DNA of 5,559 bases. Origin: Hydrogenophaga sp. (GTDB taxonomy: Bacteria; Pseudomonadota; Gammaproteobacteria; Burkholderiales; Burkholderiaceae_C). The stretch spans positions 1 through 5,559 of the forward strand of contig JAIFNE010000114.1 in the NCBI GenBank assembly GCA_020047875.1, in the 5' to 3' direction. The notes under the pieces were generated by a model. The model made no database searches. It was not told where the DNA came from and worked only from the letters and a program-made list of their open reading frames with translations. The translations under genes and the position numbers were made by a program. The first letter of the stretch is position 1. Every line of letters begins with the position of its first letter. Positions 1 through 5,435 of the stretch are shown piece by piece.

Positions 1-167
1 TCCACCAGCGGGCCGTGCGCTTCACCGCGCGGCTCGACCCAGCCCGCCGACTTGTCTTGGGTGGCGCCGCAGGGCACGAAGCGCGCGGCATCCAGTGCGG
101 ATTCCATGGCTTGCTGCATCGGGGCCCAGCCGGGCGCGATGCGGTACAACGTCACATTCTTGAACAC
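1..167 (-). CDS. rdgC: Recombination-associated protein RdgC, N-terminal part (cut by left edge)
   Basis: RdgC is a nucleoid-associated DNA-binding protein that forms a ring dimer around double-stranded DNA and restrains RecA-mediated recombination. About 55 residues are visible. They read FKNVTLYRIAPGW near the start, then FVPCG, then SAGWVEPRGEAHGPLV. This matches the family's N-terminal pattern, as in E. coli RdgC with FKNLMVYRL, FTPCG and GWVPPMG in the same order. Two starts are possible. An ATG at 182-180 would add five residues (MARTF) but lacks a good ribosome site. A GTG at 167-165 has AAGGA five bases upstream (177-173) and gives MFKNVTLYR, like family members; I chose this one. The gene is divergent from the regulator gene and is probably unrelated to the transporter operon. 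Most of the protein lies outside the window. The family call is firm; the exact start is less so. Confidence 0.9.
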   Translation of the reverse strand, partial: MFKNVTLYRIAPGWAPMQQAMESALDAARFVPCGATQDKSAGWVEPRGEAHGPLV

Positions 168-172
168 AAAAG

Positions 173-177
173 TCCTT
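173..177 (-). promoter_or_regulatory. Ribosome binding site deciding the rdgC start
   Basis: On the minus strand AAGGA lies five bases before the GTG at 167-165. If translation began at the upstream ATG (182-180), this sequence would fall inside the coding region, and that ATG is preceded only by a poor match. The site therefore favours the GTG start. Confidence 0.55.
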
Positions 178-354
178 GCCATTGAGATGCGCCCGGGTCG
201 GGCTTTCGTGCGATCTTAGAGGAAGGGATGGCGGCATCGAGCGCCTGAGCGATCGCGCATCTGTTCTGGCAACGCCGGGGCAACTCCCAATTGAGCGCGC
301 CACGGGCCGACACCACACTCTTGAGGATTCCCCCACAGCGAGACCGCATCTGCC

Positions 355-1254
355 ATGAACCTGCGCTTTGTCGAAGCCTTTTACTGGGTGGCCACCCTCA
401 AAAGCGTGACGCGCGCCGCTGAGAAGTTGTTTCTCACCCAGTCCGCCATGTCCAGCCGCATTGCCACGCTGGAGGAGGAGCTGGGGGTTTTGCTGCTGGA
501 CCGCCGCGACAAGCAATTTCGTATGACGGTCGCCGGTACCCGGTTTCTGGTCTACGCGCAGCGTTTGCTGGAGTTACAGCGGGAGATCAAGGGCGAGATG
601 GGCACGGGCGGCACCGCGGCGGTGTCCATGCGTATTGGTGCCATCGAATCGGTGCTGCACGCCTGGCTGATTCCCTGGATCGGGCGCTTGCGCGAGGACT
701 TCCCCGAGCTTGAGCTGGAGCTGTCGGTGGAGACCTCGCCGATCCTGATTGATCAGGTCACACGCGGTACACAAGATTTGGTGTTTGCTGCTTTGCCTGC
801 CACCGGCGAGGAGGTGCGAACCCTGGCGCTCCCGCCCATGGCCATGGGCTTCATCGGGAGTGCCAGCGTCGATCGGAAGCGGCGCTTCACCTTGCCCGAG
901 ATCGCTGCGCGGGAAATCCTCACCTTCCAGCGCGGCTCGCAGCCCCACGTGATGCTGCTGGAGCTGTTTCGCCAGTCTGGCGAAATCCCGGGCCGCATTC
1001 ACACCGTGTCTTCCATCTCCGCCATGATCCAGCTGGTGCAAGGTGGCTTGGGCGTGGCGACGCTTCCGTTGCAAGCAGTGAGCCGCATCGACGGCTACAA
1101 CGATCTCAAGGTGCTGAAGTGCGAGGCGAGCCTGGCGCCTTTGCCGATCCATGCCAGCTACCGGACCGATCCCTCTTCGCGGGCGGTCGAGGCGGTGGTG
1201 AGTTCCGCCGTTGCCTTCGTCGGTGTTTTCCCTGATCGCAAGCCCAAGCGTTGA
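355..1254 (+). CDS. LysR-type transcriptional regulator
   Basis: A DNA-binding regulator of 299 residues, the normal LysR length. Residues 1-62 form the winged helix-turn-helix: it opens MNLRFVEAFYWVATLKSVTR, followed by AAEKLFLTQSAMSSRIATLE with the recognition helix around 27-42 and ELGVLLLDR at 42-50. A linker helix follows (about 64-84). Residues 91-290 are the two-lobed periplasmic-binding-protein-like effector domain; MRIGAIESV begins the first beta strand and VQGGLGVATLPL (228-239) is the usual C-terminal motif. The ATG start gives the standard N-terminus, although its ribosome site is weak (GAG about 12 bases upstream). The gene has its own terminator and lies just upstream of, and in the same direction as, the DUF1445-TRAP-oxoprolinase genes, so it probably controls them in response to a substrate such as pyroglutamate or glutamate. 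The effector is inferred. It is divergent from rdgC, with which no functional link is apparent. Confidence 0.95.
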   Translation: MNLRFVEAFYWVATLKSVTRAAEKLFLTQSAMSSRIATLEEELGVLLLDRRDKQFRMTVAGTRFLVYAQRLLELQREIKGEMGTGGTAAVSMRIGAIESVLHAWLIPWIGRLREDFPELELELSVETSPILIDQVTRGTQDLVFAALPATGEEVRTLALPPMAMGFIGSASVDRKRRFTLPEIAAREILTFQRGSQPHVMLLELFRQSGEIPGRIHTVSSISAMIQLVQGGLGVATLPLQAVSRIDGYNDLKVLKCEASLAPLPIHASYRTDPSSRAVEAVVSSAVAFVGVFPDRKPKR

Positions 1255-1291
1255 GAGGCAAGCGGGCTGCAGGTCGGTTCAGGTGACCCAA

Positions 1292-1312
1292 TATGCTCCG
1301 CTCTGGTGCATA
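1292..1312. promoter_or_regulatory. Inverted repeat TATGC-N11-GCATA, possible operator
   Basis: A perfect five-base dyad (1292-1296 and 1308-1312) separated by 11 bases, just after the regulator's stop codon. The spacing between arm centres suits a dimeric binding protein, but the symmetric T-N11-A positions are C and G, so it is not a canonical LysR box. Chance occurrence is possible. Confidence 0.2.
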
Positions 1313-1329
1313 AAACAAGAGTGAAACAA

Positions 1330-1358
1330 GGGCGAAATGGTGCACTTCGCCCCTTTTT
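1330..1358 (+). terminator. Rho-independent terminator of the LysR gene
   Basis: GGGCGAA (1330-1336) pairs perfectly with TTCGCCC (1346-1352) around a nine-base loop. One C and a run of five T (1354-1358) follow. It lies about 75 bases after the regulator's stop codon and would separate its transcript from the downstream operon. The T-run also forms the left arm of the palindrome at 1354-1372. Confidence 0.7.
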
Positions 1359-1372
1359 CGATCATCGAAAAA
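1354..1372. promoter_or_regulatory. Candidate LysR-family binding box (perfect palindrome)
   Basis: TTTTTCGA (1354-1361) and TCGAAAAA (1365-1372) are perfect inverted repeats around TCA. The inner 13 bases, TTCGATCATCGAA (1357-1369), have the T-N11-A dyad geometry of LysR recognition boxes. The centre at 1363 is about 74 bases before the start predicted from the promoter at 1402-1430, close to the -65 position typical of LysR recognition sites. Binding by the neighbouring regulator is inferred. An alternative is an AT-rich hairpin with no regulatory role. Confidence 0.5.
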
Positions 1373-1401
1373 AGTGATGAGCTTAGTGAAAGTTTTTCCA
1401 T

Positions 1402-1430
1402 TTGATCGGATGGTCTTCGCTCAACACAAT
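1402..1430 (+). promoter_or_regulatory. Candidate sigma70-like promoter of the DUF1445-TRAP operon
   Basis: TTGATC (1402-1407, 4 of 6 to the -35 consensus) and CACAAT (1425-1430, 4 of 6 to the -10 consensus) are separated by 17 bases. They lie 53 bases before the DUF1445 start codon. A weak promoter of this kind fits activator dependence. The -35 lies within an interrupted palindrome, CCAT-N8-ATGG (1398-1413), which could be an activator contact site. Predicted by eye only. Confidence 0.4.
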
Positions 1431-1483
1431 GCGGGCTTCGCAGTGGCCAAAGCGCCACCCACCACCCCGGAGTTGAACGAACA

Positions 1484-2302
1484 ATGACCATTCTGGATGC
1501 CGCACCCAAGAACGAGTCGTCATCGGTTGATGACCTGCCGAGTTTGCGCCGAGCCATTCGCCAAGGGCGCTGGACCTCTCACACCAGCGGCGCTGCGCAA
1601 GACCGTGTTCAGGGCAATGTGGTGATCTTGCCCGAGCGCGAGGCCAACGACTTTTTGCGCTTTTGCCAGCGAAACCCCAAGCCATGCCCGGTGCTGGCGG
1701 TCTCCGAACCCGGTGATCCCATGCTGCCCACCCTGGGGCAGGACATCAACATCTGCACCGACGTGCCGATGTACCGCGTCTGGCGCGATGGCGAGTTGGT
1801 TGAGGAGCGCGCTGACATCACCGCCTTGTGGCGTGAAGACCTGGTGACGTTTGTGATCGGTTGCTCTTTTTCCTTCGAGCAGGCCTTGATGGAAGCTGGC
1901 TTGCGCCTGCGCCATGTGGAGCAGGGCAAGAACGTGGCCATGTACCGCTCCAACCTGCCCACGCAAGCGGCTGGGCCGTTTCATGGGCCGATGGTGGTGT
2001 CGATGCGGCCCATGAAGGCGGCTGACGCCATCCGTGCGGTGCAGGTGACGTCGCGCTTCCCGCAGGTGCATGGCGCCCCGGTGCACCTGGGCGACCCCGC
2101 TCTCATTGGCATCCACGACCTTGCAGCGCCGGATTACGGCGATGCAGTTGAGGTGTTACCGGACGAACTGCCGGTGTTCTGGGCCTGTGGCGTCACACCC
2201 CAGGCGGCGATTCGCCAGGCACGTCCACCCCTGTGCATCACCCACGCGCCCGGCGCGATGCTCATCACCGATCTCTTCAACAGCCAGCTGGCCAGTTTTT
2301 AA
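1484..2302 (+). CDS. DUF1445 / YcsI-type putative hydro-lyase (D-glutamate cyclase family)
   Basis: A cytosolic protein of 272 residues, full length for the bacterial DUF1445 family (Bacillus subtilis YcsI, usually labelled 'putative hydro-lyase'). The family includes mitochondrial D-glutamate cyclase, which makes 5-oxo-D-proline from D-glutamate. The hallmark blocks occur in order: CPVLAVSEPGDP (68-79), DINICTDVPMYRVWRDGE (87-104), FVIGCSFSFEQALMEAGL (123-140), MYRSN (153-157), GPMVVSMRPM (168-177), TSRFPQVHGAPVHLGDP (189-205) and FWACGVTPQAAI (232-243) near the C-terminus. No signal peptide or membrane segment is seen. It is the first gene of the likely operon; GGAG lies 11 bases before the ATG, a rather long spacing, and no other in-frame start exists nearby. 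It ends 14 bases before dctP. Placement with a TRAP transporter and 5-oxoprolinase supports a role in D-glutamate or oxoproline metabolism, but the reaction of this bacterial member is inferred. Confidence 0.92.
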   Translation: MTILDAAPKNESSSVDDLPSLRRAIRQGRWTSHTSGAAQDRVQGNVVILPEREANDFLRFCQRNPKPCPVLAVSEPGDPMLPTLGQDINICTDVPMYRVWRDGELVEERADITALWREDLVTFVIGCSFSFEQALMEAGLRLRHVEQGKNVAMYRSNLPTQAAGPFHGPMVVSMRPMKAADAIRAVQVTSRFPQVHGAPVHLGDPALIGIHDLAAPDYGDAVEVLPDELPVFWACGVTPQAAIRQARPPLCITHAPGAMLITDLFNSQLASF

Positions 2303-2316
2303 CCCAGGAGCCTCCC

Positions 2317-3282
2317 ATGAAAAAGTTCATCTACGCCATCTCATCCGTTGCATTCGTTGGCCTGACCCAGGCGCAAACCACGTGGGATCTGCCCACGGGC
2401 TACAACGCCAACACCTTCCAGACCCAGAACGTGGTTCAGTTCGCCAAAGACGTGGAGCAGGCCACTGGAGGCAAACTCAAAATCACGGTCCATCCGGGCG
2501 GCGCTTTGTTCAAGCAGCCCGAGATCAAGCGCGCGATCCAAAGCGGCTTGGCGCCCGCTGGCGAGTTCATCATTTCTGGCATGGCCAACGAAAACCCGCT
2601 GTTCGGGGTGGACTCGATCCCCTTCCTCGCCACCAGCTACGCCGACGCCAAGCGTCTGCACGAGGCAGCCAGGCCCGCGCAGACCAAGGTGCTCGCCTCG
2701 CAAGGCATCAAGATGCTGTTCTCGGTGCCATGGCCGGGCCAGTCGCTGTACTCGGTCAAGCCGATCACCAGCGCGGACGACTTCAAAGGCACCAAGATGC
2801 GCGCCTACAACCCAGCCACCACCAAAATTGCCCAACTGCTGGGCGCCTCGCCAGTGACCATTCAGCTGCCCGAACTGAGCCAGGCGTTGGCCACCGGCGC
2901 TGTTAACAACTTCCTCACCTCCAGCGCCAGCGGCGCCGACGGCAAGCTGTTCGAGCAGGTGAAGCACTTCTACACGGTCAATGCGTGGTTGCCGCGCAAT
3001 GTGACCGCGGTGAGCCAGAAGGCTTTTGATGCGCTGGATAAGCCCACGCAAGACGCGGTGCTTAAAGCAGCCGCGGCGGCCGAGCAGCGCGGCACGGCAG
3101 CCAGCGAGAAGGTGGATACCGATTCGATTGCCATTCTCAAGGCCAACGGCGTGACGATTGCCGAGCCATCAGACAGCGTGAAAAAGGCGCTGGCCGCCAT
3201 CGGCGAGACCATGACCAACGACTGGCTGGCCTCGGCTGGAGCCGACGGCAAAACCATCATTGATGCTTACCGCAAGAAGTAA
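2317..3282 (+). CDS. dctP: TRAP transporter substrate-binding protein, DctP family
   Basis: The periplasmic receptor of a tripartite ATP-independent transporter, which captures the substrate and delivers it to the DctQM membrane complex. It has 321 residues. Residues 1-19 form a signal peptide (MKK, hydrophobic core, TQA then Q at the likely cleavage site). The DctP fold follows: GKLKITVHPGGALFKQPEI (52-70), FGVDSIPFLATSYADAKRLH (96-115), then SADDFKGTKMRAYN (152-165). Arg162 in KMRAYN corresponds to the family arginine that clamps the ligand carboxylate, so an organic or amino acid anion is expected. The ATG at 2317 has CAGGAG six bases upstream and starts the signal peptide; an upstream in-frame ATG at 2233 lies inside the DUF1445 gene and would bury it. 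Some DctP proteins of Bordetella pertussis bind pyroglutamate, which would suit the nearby oxoprolinase, but the ligand here is inferred. Confidence 0.95.
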   Translation: MKKFIYAISSVAFVGLTQAQTTWDLPTGYNANTFQTQNVVQFAKDVEQATGGKLKITVHPGGALFKQPEIKRAIQSGLAPAGEFIISGMANENPLFGVDSIPFLATSYADAKRLHEAARPAQTKVLASQGIKMLFSVPWPGQSLYSVKPITSADDFKGTKMRAYNPATTKIAQLLGASPVTIQLPELSQALATGAVNNFLTSSASGADGKLFEQVKHFYTVNAWLPRNVTAVSQKAFDALDKPTQDAVLKAAAAAEQRGTAASEKVDTDSIAILKANGVTIAEPSDSVKKALAAIGETMTNDWLASAGADGKTIIDAYRKK

Positions 3283-3289
3283 GCCCTGA

Positions 3290-3343
3290 GGGTGCGGACA
3301 CCCAGCGCTGCGCCCCTTTCGCATGCCCCAAGCGTGGGCATGC
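3290..3343 (+). other. Two stem-loops in the dctP-dctQ spacer
   Basis: The 98-base spacer holds GGGTG-CGGA-CACCC (3290-3303, five pairs, four-base loop) and a stronger hairpin, GCATGCCC (3321-3328) with GGGCATGC (3336-3343), eight GC-rich pairs around seven bases. No T-run follows, so neither looks like a classical terminator. Hairpins after a binding-protein gene often protect the upstream mRNA end or reduce downstream expression, giving more receptor than membrane subunits. That role is inferred here. Confidence 0.5.
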
Positions 3344-3380
3344 AACCCCCCTTTGAAACACCGTTGCCTGCGAGGCCACC

Positions 3381-3896
3381 ATGGACACCTTTGCCCGATT
3401 CACTTACCGCAGCTTGTTGGTGCTGGCCTGTCTGTCCATGTTCGGCGCCTTGATCGCCATCACGCTGAACATCGCCACCCGCCTGGTGGACGGCTTGAGC
3501 ATCAGCGGGCTGGACGGCTACGCGGGTTACTCCATTGCGGCCGCCTTCTTTCTGGCATTGCCCTCGGCGCTTCAGCAGGGCGACCACATCCGCGTGACGG
3601 TGCTGCTGCAAAACGTGGGGCCTCGCGCCCGGGCTGCGCTGGAGTACTGGGGCCTGGGTTTCGGGCTGATCATGGCCACCTATCTGGCCTGGTTTTCCTG
3701 CCGCCTGGTCTGGTTTTCGCATCTCTATCACGACGTGGCACCCACCGGCGACGCCACACCCATGTGGATTCCCCAGCTCAGCATGGCGCTGGGCACGGTG
3801 GGCTTTGCGTTGGCCTTCTTGCATGCCCTGGTCAACCGGGTTCAAGGGCGACCTTTCTTCAAAGAACCCTCCGGTGAAGCCACGCCCACGGAGTGA
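3381..3896 (+). CDS. dctQ: TRAP transporter small permease subunit, DctQ family
   Basis: The small inner-membrane subunit that partners the large DctM subunit. It has 171 residues, typical of the family. Four membrane helices are visible at about 12-32, 47-65, 88-110 and 130-152. The family motif QQGDHIRVTVLLQNVGPRAR (65-84) lies between helices 2 and 3, and TPMWIPQLSMALG (126-138) enters helix 4. The short charged C-terminal tail is probably cytoplasmic. The ATG has GAGG five bases upstream (3372-3375). The gene is separated from dctP by a 98-base spacer with hairpins and from dctM by 65 bases with a terminator-like hairpin; in most TRAP operons dctQ and dctM lie very close or overlap. It is named by its own motifs and by its place between dctP and dctM. 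Confidence 0.93.
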   Translation: MDTFARFTYRSLLVLACLSMFGALIAITLNIATRLVDGLSISGLDGYAGYSIAAAFFLALPSALQQGDHIRVTVLLQNVGPRARAALEYWGLGFGLIMATYLAWFSCRLVWFSHLYHDVAPTGDATPMWIPQLSMALGTVGFALAFLHALVNRVQGRPFFKEPSGEATPTE

Positions 3897-3905
3897 GCGC
3901 TGCGC

Positions 3906-3936
3906 GCTGCGACGCCGTCTGGCGTGCAGCATTTTT
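3906..3936 (+). terminator. Terminator-like hairpin between dctQ and dctM (possible attenuator)
   Basis: GCTGC (3906-3910) and ACGCC (3912-3916) pair with GGCGT (3921-3925) and GCAGC (3926-3930): ten pairs with one bulged G at 3911 and a GTCT loop. A and five T follow (3931-3936). This is the standard layout of an intrinsic terminator, yet it sits ten bases after dctQ and before its obligate partner dctM. A seven-base tandem repeat (GCGCTGC twice, 3897-3910) supplies the left arm. Partial termination or RNA-end protection is likely; full termination would leave dctM unexpressed unless it has another promoter. Confidence 0.5.
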
Positions 3937-3961
3937 CCTGTCAATTTATTGAAAGTGCTCC

Positions 3962-5254
3962 ATGGACGTGCTGCTGGCTTTGGGCCTGGTCATTTTTCTG
4001 TTCGTGATTCTGGCCTCTGGTGTGTGGATCGGTTTGTCCTTGCTCGTGGTGGGCATGGTGGCCATGGAGTTTGTGAGTTCGCGCCCGGTGGGCGATGCCA
4101 TGGCGCTGACCATCTGGGGCGCCAGCTCCAGCTGGACGCTGACCGCGCTGCCGCTGTTTCTGTGGATGGGGGAAATTTTGTTTCGCACCCGTCTGTCTCA
4201 GGACATGTTTCAAGGTCTGGCGCCGTGGTTCAACCGCATGCCCGGGCGATTGCTGCATGTGAATGTGATTGGCAGCACCATCTTTGCGGCGGTCTCGGGC
4301 TCGTCGGCCGCCACCTGCGCCACGATCGGCCGCATCTCGTTGTCTGAACTGCGCCAGCGCGGCTATCCGGAGTCGATCGCGGTGGGCACGCTGGCGGGTG
4401 CGGCCACGCTGGGCCTGCTGATTCCGCCGTCCATCATCATGATCGTCTACGGCGTTGCAGCCGATGTGTCGATCGCCAAACTGTTCGTCGCCGGCGTCTT
4501 GCCGGGCCTGCTGCTGGCCACGCTGTTCATGGGTTACATCGCCATCTGGTCGCTGTTCAACAAAGACAAGATCCCCGCCGCCGATGCCGACTTCAGCCTG
4601 CGTCAGAAGCTGTTTGCTTCGCGCCACCTGATCCCGGTGGTGCTGCTGATCGGCGCGGTGCTGGGATCGATTTATTCGGGTGTGGCAACCGCCACCGAGG
4701 CCGCTGCCATCGGTGTGCTCGGCTCTTTTGCGCTCGCAGCGGCTGAGGGCAGCCTGAGCTGGAAAAAAGTCGGCGAGGGTGTGGCAGCTGCCTGCCGGGT
4801 GTACTGCATGATCGGGCTGATTCTCGCGGGCGCTGCCTTTCTGACGCTGGCCATGGGCTTTGTCGGGCTTCCGCGCGAACTCGCCGAATTCATCGGTGCG
4901 CTGAACCTCTCGCCGCTGGTGCTGGTGATCTGCCTCACCATCTTCTTTCTGATCCTGGGCTGTTTCCTCGATGGCATCTCCATGGTGGTGCTCACCATTG
5001 GTGTGTTGATGCCCACGGTGCAGGCCGCTGGCATTGATCTGATCTGGTTCGGGATCTTCGTGGTGCTGGTGGTGGAGATGGCGCAGATCACGCCGCCAGT
5101 GGGTATGAACCTGTTTGTCTTGCAGGGCCTCACCGGTCACCAGATCACCTACCTCGCACGCGCTGCGTTTCCGATGTTTCTGCTGATGCTGGGCGCGGTG
5201 CTCCTCCTCTATTTCTTTCCGGAGCTGGTGCTTTGGCTGCCTAGCAAGATGTAA
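3962..5254 (+). CDS. dctM: TRAP transporter large permease subunit, DctM family
   Basis: The large inner-membrane subunit that forms the sodium-coupled transport path. It has 430 residues, the usual length, and is hydrophobic throughout, with roughly a dozen membrane or re-entrant segments. Family motifs in order: LTALPLFLWMGEILFRT (60-76), GSTIFAAVSGSSAATCATIG (104-123) in the first half of the transport core, LGLLIPPSIIMIVYGVAADV (150-169), GVATATEAAAIGV (240-252), and MAQITPPVGMNLFVLQG (373-389), which mirrors the first core motif in the second half. The ATG is the only usable start because an in-frame stop lies four codons upstream; its ribosome site is weak (GAAAG, six bases spacing). 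The gene follows a terminator-like hairpin, so its output may be tuned below that of dctP. The substrate cannot be read from this subunit; the operon suggests pyroglutamate or glutamate. Confidence 0.96.
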   Translation: MDVLLALGLVIFLFVILASGVWIGLSLLVVGMVAMEFVSSRPVGDAMALTIWGASSSWTLTALPLFLWMGEILFRTRLSQDMFQGLAPWFNRMPGRLLHVNVIGSTIFAAVSGSSAATCATIGRISLSELRQRGYPESIAVGTLAGAATLGLLIPPSIIMIVYGVAADVSIAKLFVAGVLPGLLLATLFMGYIAIWSLFNKDKIPAADADFSLRQKLFASRHLIPVVLLIGAVLGSIYSGVATATEAAAIGVLGSFALAAAEGSLSWKKVGEGVAAACRVYCMIGLILAGAAFLTLAMGFVGLPRELAEFIGALNLSPLVLVICLTIFFLILGCFLDGISMVVLTIGVLMPTVQAAGIDLIWFGIFVVLVVEMAQITPPVGMNLFVLQGLTGHQITYLARAAFPMFLLMLGAVLLLYFFPELVLWLPSKM

Positions 5255-5435
5255 CGCACCGTTTGCCCGCCAAGGGCATGTGATGAGGCAGCTTGACCCG
5301 AGTACGTGTCTCGTGGCGGTGGTGGCACGCGCCCAAGTGGCAGTGCAACACTCCGAGAAGCGCGCTCGGCGCCGTCACCCAACCCTCAAGCCCTATCTTC
5401 ATTCTCTACAGCAGCCCACCTCAGACGGAGACCCC
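5255..5435 (+). other. Spacer between dctM and the oxoprolinase gene
   Basis: This spacer of 181 bases has no gene I can support. TGCCC-GCCAA-GGGCA (5264-5278) forms a five-pair stem ten bases after dctM, without a T-run. TTGACC (5293-5298) resembles a -35 element but has no matching -10 at 16-18 bases. Whether the oxoprolinase gene is co-transcribed with dctM or separately transcribed cannot be told from this sequence. Confidence 0.4.

Noticed and set aside
213..218. TAAGAT on the minus strand as a -10 for rdgC
   Set aside because: No -35-like hexamer at 16-18 bases upstream; too weak to annotate.
249..256. GCGATCGC palindrome in the rdgC-lysR spacer
   Set aside because: A single eight-base palindrome in GC-rich DNA, with no second copy nearby; likely chance.
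22..516. Minus-strand open frame across the rdgC start and the regulator's 5' end
   Set aside because: It is in a different frame from rdgC, crosses the start of two well-supported genes and shows no domain.
2233..2316. Upstream in-frame ATG of dctP
   Set aside because: It overlaps the end of the DUF1445 gene and would place 28 polar residues before a clear signal peptide; the ATG at 2317 has a good ribosome site.
3949..3954. TTGAAA just before dctM as a separate promoter -35
   Set aside because: Its -10 would fall inside the dctM coding sequence, so it could not drive full-length dctM.
3941..5140. Long open frame antisense to dctM (about 400 codons)
   Set aside because: Its product is very rich in His, Gln, Arg and Asp with no recognisable domain. 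It mirrors the hydrophobic codons of dctM and is a common artefact opposite GC-rich membrane genes.
5293..5298. TTGACC as a promoter -35 for the oxoprolinase gene
   Set aside because: No acceptable -10 element lies 16-18 bases downstream.
5283..5435. In-frame ATG at 5283 with an open frame that would add 51 residues to the oxoprolinase
   Set aside because: The extension is basic, low in recognisable motifs and unlike the family N-terminus, and 5436 has a well-spaced GGAG. The open frame is likely due to high GC.
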